From assembly GCA_038503075.1 (NCBI GenBank), contig JBCAML010000010.1, forward strand, positions 372,001 through 436,000: DNA of 64,000 bases, in the 5' to 3' direction. The position numbers and the translations under genes are program-made. The stretch is from Gyromitra esculenta (taxonomy: Eukaryota > Ascomycota > Pezizomycetes > Pezizales > Discinaceae). Below are positions 44,391 through 56,429 of the stretch, piece after piece. Under the pieces are notes generated by a model. The model saw only the letters and a list, made by a program, of their open reading frames with translations. It was not told where the DNA came from and did not search any database. Within the stretch, counting starts at the first letter, position 1. Every line of letters begins with the position of its first letter.

Positions 44391-46871
44391 TTAGAATCTT
44401 CGATCAACCCGTAATAAGATATCCTTCATCGCTTCTCCAAATTCTCTCAGGCAGCGAACTTCATCCGCTGTAAATGGCTGACCGCCTTCTTTGTCCTCTT
44501 TCCTTGTGAATGCGGCCAATACAATTCCTCCTGTGCATGTATCCGCGCCTTGGAAGCCTCCATTGATTGTAGTCGCGGAACAATAACCCTCATCGACAGG
44601 TTCGCTTCCGTCTCTCAGCAGTGGCAATAGGATACCGAGTTTAAAACCCACGTCGTCTTCTTCATGGGATTTGGCAGGGTTCTGATATACCAAACCACCA
44701 ACACTCCTTAGTGCCCGAAGGTGCAGATTTGCATCAAAGGTTGGCAGTGGGTCAGGAAGACCGTGAGCAACGAGGACTTTGGTGTACATGTTGTCAACAG
44801 GGGATATGGTCTGATCATCGTATAGCTGCATTTCGGGGCAGCGGACTGGAGAAACCCGTAGAAGGTATACAAGGTCATAGTTAAGCGATCGTGCAATGAT
44901 TGAGGTAGCAAATGAAGCTTCAGCCATAGATGTTATTGGCCCCGGAGAGAAGGGCATCTGAAGAGGAACTTCACGAGGTCCTGGTGTATAGATAGGAGGG
45001 GGCCTGTTTTGCTTGGGCCGAGTTTGTACGATTGCTGTTTCTTCCATTTGGGGAATTGAATGTGTGGCAATCGATGGGTTTGAAGGGGCAGCGGTAGGGC
45101 TGAAAGTACAGCTGAATGAAAGCGAGGCTGTTGTGGAGATCGAGAAAGGTCTGCTCGGGGTATGAGGCGGGGTTGGCATATCGGAAACTCTTGTAGATGT
45201 TCTGCTTTGTCGACCATCGTCTGACTCTCTTGGAATATTGATTGCTGGGGGTATATTTGACCTTATTGGGATATGACGGTTGATGGGTGTAGCAGCGTCC
45301 CTTTTTGTCATGGTCCTTGTGGCTTTTAGCTTTTTTGATGTGAGTGGAGGAGAAACAGTTGGCAAAGATGTTTTATCGATAGTATTCCCTCTAAGCCTAG
45401 AAGAAATTGATCTAACATCGGCTTCTTTTGACATTGGTCGCTCTAAAGTGGAGTTTGACGTGCATCTGCTGAGCATGTCGTGTTCCTCCATTACTAATTC
45501 AACTTCTGTCATAGAAAGTCGTGCAAAATCCATCAACTTTCGCCTTGAAGCAACAGTAAATGAGTCCCTTGGCTGAGTATCGAACACCGAAAATGTTCCA
45601 ATGGTGTGACCATCATAAGTAACAATAGGAGCTCCGGCGTAAAACCTAATGTGAGGTGCATCTTTTACAAGCGGGTTTCCTCTTAAACGCCAGTCCTGAC
45701 CCAAATAGTTAGCTTTGTTTAAGATAAACAGTGACTCAGCACACACGTTTGCAGTATCAAGAATGACCATAGGCTCGTTCGACAACAAAACGTGAGCTCC
45801 GATACTCTCTGAACGACCGACGTATTTTCTGTTGAACGCATGCTCGGCCTTGAAAATCTCACAATCTTCATCGATGAAACTGATAGCAGCCATACGGGTT
45901 TGAAACACCTTCTTCGCTAACAGAACTAAACGGTGATACTTGTCGTTCGCGTTTACAGGGAGAGAGACATTACAAGCCCTCACGGCCTATTCATTCATTA
46001 GCCTGATTCCTCTACTTTATCTCTGAACTAAGCATACCTCTAGTCTCTGTTTCTCACTGGGAGGCACTGGTGCAGTGAAATGATCGAACTCTGACCTCCT
46101 TGGTGGAGGATCCGGTGGGTTTGAAAGATTAAACCTCCCCTCAGCGTAGCATTTGATGAAGAATCCCCATTCCTGTACATATTTGCCTTCCACTGCAGCT
46201 GACATGGCAGCTGTCTCTCGATCCCGAAGACCCCTTGTATATAACTCTTTCCCCGAAGCAGGATTAAAACCGTCATCTGCAGGCTTGCTCTTCACAAGGG
46301 TCAATGCTGCCATCTTTCTAGAATGAATAAAGCCTTCGCCGCCAGCGGTGATAGTTTTGTCGAGATGTGAGTACTTGGCAAGCGGAGTCCTTGGTCGTAG
46401 TTCATCTCTGGCAGATGGTTTAGACAGGAGAGGATGTGTATGGGGAGATGGTGACATGGCCACAACAGCAGTCGACAACTTTCTGGGGAAGTCGAAAGTT
46501 AGGTTGAATGTGCTGCTGGCATTAGATGGAGCCCTTGGCTTGCTCCTATTGAATAATCTCTTCAAGAATGATCTATCGGACGGCCTCGAGACCACTGAAG
46601 ACCCTGAATCCGAGAAAGCCGAACGCGGGTGAATAGATACTAGTCCCGTAGCCATTGTTGAAGGAGAAATAGTGGCACCCGTTGAGGAACAAGGAATAAA
46701 ACTACTGCACTTTATTGGAGGCTTTCCAACCTGCCTTCCACAATTCGTAGCAATGGTAGTATTGATGAATGATGGTGATGGAGTTACGGTCTGTTGTAAT
46801 AGATCCTTTGATGAGTGTTTCCGTCGAAGACTCTTGATGCTGAAGGAGGGTGAGCTATAAGGATCCACCAT
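44391..46871 (-). CDS. Protein with two GAF-like regions
   Basis: Two exons, 46871-46038 and 45986-44391, with a 51-bp phase-0 intron (GTATGC donor, CTAAT branch, ATAG acceptor), giving 809 residues. Residues 1-230 are Ser/Pro-rich and probably disordered. A motif-like segment near 245-275 (EFDHFTAPVPPSEKQRLEAVRACNVSLP) leads into a GAF domain at about 290-460: YHRLVLLAKKVFQTRMAAISFIDEDCEIFKAEHAF, then APIVTYDGHTIGTFSVFDTQPRD. This form is known from the N-terminus of fungal histidine kinases. A Ser/Thr-rich linker follows, then a second GAF-like C-terminus (about 620-805; SIIARSLNYDLVYLLRV...GIVLAAFTRKE...FTADEVRCLREFGEAMKDIL). No histidine kinase, ATPase or receiver domain is visible. GAF domains bind small ligands; the ligand here is unknown. 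Confidence 0.85.
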
Positions 46872-49800
46872 TGGGAAGTGGGAAAGCAGCCGTATAATAA
46901 AAGGATGCCTCTGGCCAGCCTCCCAAAGATAGTCTTGGGGGGGCGTTTCTCACCGCCGCTGAACGGACAAGAGGAAGCGCCTGAAACCCGCACGGATGCT
47001 TCCCGGTACCCTGGATGCTTTCTTACTAGTCTGAAGCTTGGGAATTGGGAGCCAATGTCCTCGCCACGACTAACACAGGTACCCGTATCCTTGAAATTCC
47101 CAATCAGCCTTTAGCTACTAGCCGTGCGTAATATTGGAGATCAGGTTTCTGAGCGTACGGGGCCACAATTGAATTTTGAGGAGAAATTGGATCGCGGCAC
47201 TTGAAGCTTGAGAGAGGGAGGATGATGGGTTTCCTTCCCTCCCGATAGGCGAGGTGGGGGAAAGGGGGGGGATACTCTACAGTAGGAGAGAAGAAAAGGA
47301 CGCACTCTCGACCCACCCTGGTCGCGTGTCCCGGAGAATTGGGATTTTTGTATACACCCGAAAGGCCGTTGCATACAGGATCGACAGGAGACAGGGAGTA
47401 CCTCAGGAAAGTTGGGACAAAGCCACCTTGTGTAAAGTGTAGATAGGCTCGACAGGCTCCGGCCACATATGGAAATGTGGTAAGTGTGTACGCTACATTA
47501 TTGAACTCAGCTCGTATGTAGGTAGACATTTATTTTCAGAAGCCTGCAGACGGGGAGTGCATCAGGGGATCCTGCTGGGAGAAACCCAGAGAGAGGTACC
47601 GATACAGACAGGATGGTGAAGCAGGGAGCGGCAGATGAGAGGGGCAAATGGGGGGTGGGGGCAATTGACTTATGGCAGATGGATGGCGTCTCCAATCCAT
47701 ACAATATGTGCCGGATCTATCCCGTTACCAAGTATCCAGTGCGGGTTTGGAGGTCACGATGATATTTACACACTTGATGTCCCTCCAGGGTCCAGGGTGA
47801 CTGTTGCATAACCCCAGAGCAGAGGCGTGGAGCGACGAAGCGAGCGTCCCTGTTCCATCCGTGACCTCCGTGGCAATGCCGTTTGCACATCGGTGGTGTG
47901 GTGTGGTCGTTGAGGCCGGGAGAAAAAGCAACAAACGGAAACAGAAGCCCTCCAAAATATCCCCCGCCATGCCCAAAGGAGAAATCTCCTAGCCTTGACA
48001 GCGTGCGGCTCAGCCCTCTCCTCTGTCTGTTCCAGGACCCGCTGGTCATCTCAGGACCCAGGGAAGCGGGAAGGCCAGCCAATTGAGGAGTAGGCTATGT
48101 GAGCACAGACCACTCGGCCGTCGACGCAGAGGCCTCAACTCTCCTCTCCGACATTGTGGAAACTCCCAGAAAACCTGAACCCATATCGTCGGTTAAGGAT
48201 AAATACACAAAATCTCACAAATCGATCTCGGAGACTTGAATGCGCTAGCGGATGACTTAAAATACTTTCTAACTCGATACTGGGCAATGGCCTATCGCGA
48301 GAAATTACGCCGAGCTCATCCCACAATAATCACGCGTACAGGTCTGTCGGTCCAGGAGGGAGGGCATCATCACTCCTACGCATAACGAGAACGTTGGGTA
48401 GGGGATGGATTTCGTTTGGGTGGGCCGACCCGGCATTATTCCTTTCTTTTTTGTACTTTTGTTATTTGGGGCGTCGTCGTTGCCTGCATACGAATAAACG
48501 AGACCCCCACATCATAAACCGAACCGAAAGAAACTTACTGTTGGAACCGCTACTCACGGTTCCTGGTACGCGTTATGCAACTATGCATCTCATGCGAGAA
48601 GTGTCACCACCCCTCCGATTCAGGGAATGTTTCCCACATAACCTGGCCTATTCGAGTATCTGCTCGAAATTTGGGTAGTTGACAAGACGATAATCGGTAG
48701 CGAAAACGATGGCCTTTGTAGCGATCGTGGTTCACAGTACTTGGCCTGCTTGCATACACATAGAGCATACATGCAACTCTCAAGATACGTAGGCCCGAAA
48801 GTACAGTACATGTAACTTCTGTCCCTATTAATCCAGTCACTCGGGCTGACCGTGCGCGTCATCCGTAAGATTCGTTTTGATCATAGACATCGCCAATAAT
48901 CTTCGTTTCTAATACTGCGAAGTTCTCCATTAGATCCCTTCTCATGTTTCTCGTGGTCTCTCTCTCACGTTTCGCTCTTACCCCTCACGTTCCTTCCAAA
49001 TACTTTGTTTGCATTTCCCGAAGTCGCCGATAACTTAAAACTAACAATATTTATTTAACATACACCCAGCCTTAGCTGTAGCTATCCGCCCTTACAGAAA
49101 CAAGTCCAATGAATGTTTCTAGGAGATAGGGAGGAAACCGAAAACAGAACTGTTGCTCTCCCGCTTGACGTTGGTTCGCCTCTTTAGACAGAGTGATCTG
49201 CTGGACTGAGGAAAGATTCCTTATTCGCTTTTTGGCGAAACGTACTACACACCTTTTAGATCGTTATACACCCCCTTCCTCGCCTGCCAGCCAGAACCCC
49301 AACCCGTAGACGGGAAGAGGTTTCTTGCGGGTCACGATCTCATCGAAAATCGCCTAATTTTTCCGCACATATTTCCTATACACGTAAGAATTGCGGGCCA
49401 GTGGCTACTTCCAACTCTCGATGTCCGTTTTCGCCTTGGCTATCTAGATAAATATCCTCGGGGCCTATCTGACGATACGATGTCTAGGTATCGGATTTTT
49501 TTCTCTGATTGTCGACTCCTCTTCCAAGACGCTTAAACCCTTCAATTATAACACGGATCGTGTAACATCGAAATAGTCACGAGAACCTCGTCGACAGAGA
49601 TCATCATCGCGAGTAATCCGTTAGAGAGAAAGAAAAAAAAAAACTCGACGCGAGGGGAATAAGAAAAATTTCGCTTCACGGGGAAGCCGAACGATTGGGC
49701 TTGGTAAAAAGGACCCCACGTGCGATTGACTTTGATAGCATCTCTAGCCGGATTCCCCCAGGACAATGACCACCGACTACCGAGTGTTGGAATTACAACA

Positions 49801-52335
49801 TGTTCCAGGGCCAAAGGCAGTAATATAAGGATCATATCTTCTCTATCCACGAAACTTAAGCTTCGTTTTTTAATAAGAAGCACTGGATTTTCTCGCCCAA
49901 TTTTTTAATTAGTTCAAATCTGTATTAGTAATTGACACTGTGGAGAATGAATCGTGGGGTGGCTAGAGTACATGTAGTTCATGGGCTGTCACGCTGATCG
50001 TTTCTACAACTCCATTGGGGCAATCGCTACGATACTGTAACTGAAATGAGTGAGAAGAGCGCTGCGTCCTTCCTTCGGTTAAATTTTCAACATCGGAATT
50101 CGATATTTAACGATCGTCACTGGCACCATACGAATACCGGTGATCCCTCCCTTGCTGATCGTGATCAGTCTCTCCAATAAATGAAATTTACCGCTTAAGT
50201 TCATACTCACTAGCACTACCGAATAAGCCGATGGCTGCGGAATCCATTCTAATGTAGGTTTCCGGCAACTTTTCTTTGTGAAATCATGGCTAGATGGTTT
50301 AATTTCGGAAATACTTATCCCCATAAGAGTAACGCTGCTAATCAAGCACAGGGCATAATTCTGTCGCCATAACAGCCTACTTCACATCCCACACCCAAAA
50401 CTCTGGTCAAAGACCGAATTGATGGCACGGTGAACGAGCATGAGGCCATTCGTCCGAGTTGAGTCGATTCTGATTCTCGATAGCAGCAAAAACACGGGCC
50501 CCTACATATCTTGATCTCAAGGGTTCACTTCTAGGTGAAGAGCATAGGCTGTTCAACTCTTTCCTCGGGAATAGATAACTTGAAGAGGGTCGAATATATC
50601 AGGCGGTATGCTGTCCCGTGCTCGCAGATCGGTGGAAACCGAACCCTTACGTTCAGGATACGCGATGTACGTAGGTAGCTAGCGAGGATTTGCCGTCCAG
50701 CGGCTTCTTGTTTCACAGCCGAGAATTAAATATGGGTTCACACGGAAATCAATTATCGCTTGATACGGGGGGAACCGCTCTTGATTGTTTTTCCTTCCGA
50801 TCTAAGGAAAATCGTGAATGGGGTTTTTTTTCCTACCTAGACTAAAAAATTGGTAATCATTCTCGCAATCACTAATAGATCCTTTCCTTCACCGATGGGC
50901 TGGCCCCTCGACAGACAAATTTTCTGACAGATCTTCCCGTTTCTTCTACAGAGTAGGCACGCACAATGCGAAACAAGGAATCAGGCTACTGACGAAACTT
51001 AGCTTATGACAGAGTCCTAGTGGGGCTACTATGTCCACGTTCTCGACGGGATGAGAATATAGCTTTACTTCGCCGGAAGAGCACCAGATAACTGCTCATT
51101 CACCCTACGCCCTCCGAAGTAGAACCATATTCATCCCTGACATTTTACAGATCCCAATCTATCTAACTTCTCTGTATTGGTTTCTATGCTGAACCCACAT
51201 GACCAGGGAACTAATACTATAATTAAAGTGTTGAAATAGAGAAATTTCTCTACGATACCGATAAAAAGGCTTCATAGAAAATTAAACACTATAGCCAAAA
51301 AAAAAAAAGGGCGAATATCGCAATTTCAGAATGAAATATCAGTCCTCCAAGAATCAGATGGCCTCATAGAAAGCCATTCCCCTCACTGCCCAATTATACA
51401 ATGGCCCTCCGGTGTACAGAATCCCTCCCATCTTAATGGCTATAGTGACTCCGAGTCTCCTTTCTCAGCTCAAACCATAAAGATGTCGCTGGGTGTACCG
51501 ATTTCTGCGGATTTCTGCCCATTTCCCCAGCGTTACACTATCACGTTTTTTACACGACCTCTCACTAATTCGGTCGTACGCATCACATTGCAGTATCTTC
51601 AGTATAAATTATCGAAAGTTATTGGATGGTAAAACAAAGTGGAGGAATTAAAAGCCTAGTTTTCTCTCACGGGACTAAATATCAGCAGGTTCATTTCACT
51701 TTGCAAATCCCTAGATCCCTCGATTCTGAAGCACGTTTCTATACTTGACCCAAACTCAGTGACGAGATATTTGAGTTTGTATGACGTATGGCGGTTCAGG
51801 GTCTGGTAAATACGTACTACTTGGGCGGCAGTGGCCATTCCCCGGTTACTCCCTGGCATACGATGGATTGCAGCCGAACCCACTACCCCCCCAAAACTGC
51901 CGAGCCCAATAATACCGCCCTTCCTTCCCTCCTTCCCTCCTTCCCTCCGAGATATTGCAAAATGTAACCTCTTCAGAGTGCACAGCCTTCTAGTTATCTG
52001 AGTGTGTATGGCAAACACTAGATCAATCATCTTGTACTTCCTCGTGACTATATCCTAATATCTTCGCCCACTAAGATAAACTTTACATTGAGTGATCATT
52101 GGGAGACCCCATTAAAATTCTAACTTCATGGGCCTCTTCCAGCTCAACACAGGAGAGCACGGTCCTAGAATTTTTCCCTCTTTCTTGGGGCGGGTGAGAG
52201 TATAACTGATATGGTGAGCAGCTTTAAACAGTCCCCGTGTTACCCGTCTCATAGACACCTGTAGCTATAAAGTTGGTGTTGGAATGGTAGGATCCATTTT
52301 GGTGGATGTACGACTGGCTACATGTAATTATGTGC
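46872..52335. other. 5.5-kb gene-poor region
   Basis: No gene is supported; frames of 100-140 codons near 47104-47529 and 47717-48082 are chance-like and overlap each other on both strands. TACATGTA occurs at 48807-48814, 49969-49976 and 52319-52326. A CCCTT-type simple repeat lies at about 51918-51950. Confidence 0.5.
51918..51950. repeat. Pyrimidine simple repeat
   Basis: About four copies of CCTTCCCT-type units. Confidence 0.85.
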
Positions 52336-52778
52336 TTATGGGCTCGGGTGTACCTTTTTCTGGGTCTCGTGGTGGGTTTCTGCTGTAGCAGTGCTTGATT
52401 TTATAGATTCTAATAGGTTTATGCGTAGTTCGTTCTAAATACCGCTATCTAGCATCGAGCGGGCGATAAGATGTAAAGGTACAAGGGACAAAGCTTACGT
52501 GGAGTGGCTAGGATAAAGTGAACTCGTGCAACAAATTCTTCAGCAAGCAAAGGCCAATGCTCCTCGCCCGTGCAAAAAACTGCAACAGGAACCGCATCAG
52601 CGCTCGGATGTTCTAAAGAAAATCCTACCAGACCTCCTGAGATTTGAATAACTCTATTGTCTCCGGGTGAACAGACAACCTCATGGTGGGTAAATCTACA
52701 CTTGGCATCAAAATCTCTAGTAAATGTCTCTAACAACAGCACTAGGTCCTTGTCCAGAGGGGTTTGAGCCATCACCAC
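52336..52778 (-). CDS. Small hypothetical protein
   Basis: Exon 1 (52778-52499) encodes a smooth, protein-like sequence, LDKDLVLLLETFTRDFDAK...VVCSPGDNRVIQISGG...VPVAVFCTGEEHWPLLAEEFVARVHFILATP. It runs into a GTAAGC donor at 52498. An 89-bp intron ending CTATTAG (52410) would join a 24-codon exon (52409-52336), giving 117 residues. The last exon is low-complexity and its acceptor is a guess; other AG sites are possible. No family is recognised. The mix of short strands and helices suggests a compact fold. If real, it is an isolated orphan in a gene-poor area. The Met at residue 3 is an alternative start. Confidence 0.45.
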
Positions 52779-55700
52779 AAAAACATACTAAGACGAATCA
52801 ATCCTCTCGGCCTGGGTTCCGGCTCCGGCTCTTTGTTTTGCCTGCCCAGCTATGACCAGAAAAACAAGGAAGATCTACGGGAGTGTTGTTGATCTTTGTA
52901 TCAGTCGCAAAGAGAAAAACGAATACTCTCTGACCGCAAAACACTGCATGCAATAGTTAAAGGTGACAGGGCGGACCCGATGTCGGATCCTTTTTCTGAA
53001 GCGGGCTTGGTTTTTTTTTGTTTCTTACTTTTATCCCTTAACGTGATGCCGGAAAAAACGTTTACTGGTACGCGTATCAGATGCTATCTGGTGATGTTTC
53101 ACTTTTTCTAGTAAAATTGAATAGGTATCCTACCATCGAATAAGTATCCTCAAGACAATAACCTATCATCCATGAACCGCTCACTTAACTTACGCGCATT
53201 ACTGAGTCGTTTGCTGGCTGACCCACTGTTTTCAAATATTTTTTTTCAAAAAAAAAAGATAGTATGTACCCATGTACCTTAGGGCATGTTATTTAATAGA
53301 GCCTCAGACCCTTGAATTGTACCTCGCCGACCACAATTTCGAGGAGTCAATTATCGGCCTGAGCACTTCGGTTTAGCATTCGGTATAAATACGGTATTTT
53401 GCCCCCCCCCACGATGTGTGTGGGGTCATCCCACTTTACCGAGAGCCCGGTTCCGGATCCCCCATCCTTGGCTCAATGACTTCGGCCCTTGGCATCCGAT
53501 TCCAGCAAGATCCGGCCCCCCCTGGGTTATTGCCAAAAGGTTTGACGACATAAATCGACCGTCAACTCAGTTCGCCCTTATCGGTGCGGTCTACCGTTAT
53601 GGTGCAATCCGTCTACTTTTATGCATACTCCGCCGACGGCCGTTATATGACAGCTTGGCTGGAGTTCCTCACTGACAACTTCAAAGAAGATATGTGATAT
53701 TCCGGTCCCTTTTGTGGCGTAAAGACTCAAATCTTAGCTTCGGAAGGCGGTGCTCGCTAAAACTCAGAGTCCGAGATGTTTGCCTGATTTAATGTGGAGA
53801 CTTTGTCGGACCTACGTCACGGATTGGCTACTGGTCCCAACTCTTGCTTTATTATATTTGCCTATGGCCTATCCACCAGGAGACTCTCAATTCCCATCTA
53901 CCTAAACGCTAGACAAAATGGACATTGTTCCGTGCCTGGTTAATGCCGACATTTGCACGTGGTATTAACTAGGTCGATTAAGTCGCAGGTGGCTCTGTAT
54001 TGTGTACTAGCAAGTGGTACCGACTCCGAGATCAATTAAATTGGTCGATCGTGTAGTCGGCGATATTCCATGTTTCGATTCACTAGCTAGGGTTAATTAT
54101 TGGCCTGACCGCCAGCAACTCGCAGAGGGTAAAGGACAGGTCATAAATTATCACTCCTCCCTACTCAATGCTTCCTTGCAGTTGTTGTCTGAACCTTGAT
54201 GCTCCGTTAGCCGGTTGAACCTTGATACAAAACACGTGATTCACGTACCATCACTCACGTTTGGACTTGCAAAGTTTTTTTTATCCTTTTGTTTCTGTTT
54301 TTCTTGGGTGAGGATCGCTCCATTGTGTAGTCAACTAGATGATCCGAGATATATAGTCGATTTAATGGGTGTGGGGGAATCCAGGTTGTTGAAATAGGGC
54401 TATTAAGGAATGCCGAAGACATTGCCTTCATATCTAGCTGTTTCAAGAGCCTCGATTAGAGAGATATCTTATCATCAAGTGTAAGTGCTAGCAAATAAAA
54501 AATCGATACTATAATGATCTTTGAAGTAACCCGTATCTGAGGGTATGCTTAATGCCGCGTATTCGTGAGCAGGGTCTTTGTGACGAGATATCTCATGATT
54601 TAACTCTTTCGACAAACATACTAGGAAGTAATACCAAGTTCACCAGCGGTTGTCTTGATTTCCTTTTTATGAGTGTCAAGGTTATGATGTCGTTTCCCGG
54701 AGGTATTTTCAGATTGGACCCACAATTAAGCACCTTTACAAAGAAGTTGTCGGCGTATAGATGAGCTATCTTGTTTTCTTTCGAAAGTGACTCACCCTCA
54801 GACAATTATCGATGCTTACCCATCATGAGATATTCAGAAGAAGGCGGTATGGGGAATGGCCAAGGAATACGACCGAGTTAAGGTAATCGTGCGACCAAGA
54901 TTACAAGAGCAAACCGTGTAGAGGTTGTCAGCTAGTACCCGCCTCGATCGTAAAGAAAGATTGCCACTCACACGCGTGCGAGCGTGTGGTAGGGGCCGCG
55001 ATATGAGGTTCGGAGTGGCCTGTTTTGCTATGGCCAATTCTATACTCAGTGATAGCCTTTGAGGGGCTAAAAAAAACCAGGACGGAGGATTTCCCAGTGG
55101 CGTTGTCGTTGACGGAAAAGAGCTTGAAAGGCCCTAGTTTTGTCTTATTTATTTACTTGTCCATTCAGCACATCCCTAGCTATGTCTGATTTTGATCTTG
55201 TGGAGCTTGGTGGCTAGGTGGATATACGCAGGGCTCACATAGATGACCCACAGGATGTATTCGCATGGCTTCTAGTCCTCGCCGTTGTTTCTGGTCTATG
55301 GCTTGCAAGTTTTTTTCTCGTGCGCAGCGTCTAAAAGAGACAAACGCGAAAAATAACAGACCAAGGAAATTTGTGGTATAGGACTACATGTGTGCTGCCT
55401 GGTGGAAGAGGGGGAAAGGAGCAGAATGGTACATCACCATATCTTAGCATTATATGTGAATATAAGACCAGTAAAAGGTAAGTCATCCAATCCCACTTAA
55501 CGGGGGTGGCACTAAAGCGAGTGATATATTATGATTATAAATTGCAATCCTCTAGATCAAGAAGGAACCAAGTTCAGTAATACATGTTCCCTTACCAAAC
55601 CAAACCCCATGACAGCAGCACCTCACTCTACTATATCTTCTATCAGAGTAGTCACCTCAATTATTCATGAACTGGCGACCACTTCCCTAAACACAAGATG

Positions 55701-56429
55701 CTAGCTTCATCATACCCTACTCTACTTGTTTCTGGGAATCATTAGCACACGTATGTAGTTTCAAAGAGCCGTTGGGACAAGACGTATATAATAAGTTATT
55801 TTTATATTGATATCGAATCACTAACCCGCGAGTAGCCTGCACGTACCGATAACAAATAACACCAACCCATCCATCCCACCCTATATCCTCATTGAAAGGA
55901 ATAAGTTGGGAAACGATACAATACACTCGCCTGGAGAAAGAGAAGCCTAGTAATGACAAAAAATAAATAAATAAATAAAAGCAGAACTACCAGGAACGCT
56001 CAAAAAATATGATCCACTACAAAGGGAATATGAAAAATAAGGTGTAATAGAAACTCCTGACCATACATCTGGTAAATTGAATATGCCGCTTCAATCCTAG
56101 GGGATATAAAAATTTCGACTTTATCAAAGCCGAGCTAATATAAGCCAAAAAATGTCACACGAAAAAGGTTATGAGTAAAATAAAATAAAAAATCCGGCAA
56201 GAACAACTGACACCGGTGTCTTCGCTGCTGTCAATAGGGACTCTCAAGAACTAACCCATAACAGATTGCTAATCTGTTAATGGCAAGAAAAAAGAAAGAC
56301 GAGTTTAGGCAACAAGACCAATATCTAAATCAGAAAGAACGACCGGGGTAATTCTCGTTATTGGTGACTTGGAAGCATTTCAATGGGCGTTAAGACATCA
56401 ACCACCCCATCTTTTTTCAAATCCTAAAA
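52779..56429. other. 3.6-kb gene-poor region
   Basis: No gene is supported. A frame at 53418-53675 and, in another frame, a short protein-like stretch (about 53553-53696, containing FYAYSADGRYMTAWLEFL) may be a decayed gene. Dispersed CATGATT motifs lie at 54580-54600, 54821-54837 (inverted) and 55517-55536. AAAT repeats lie at about 55962-55980. Confidence 0.45.

Noticed and set aside
47104..48082. Frames of 141 and 121 codons on the minus strand
   Set aside because: Overlapped by frames on the other strand; no domain, poor codon texture.
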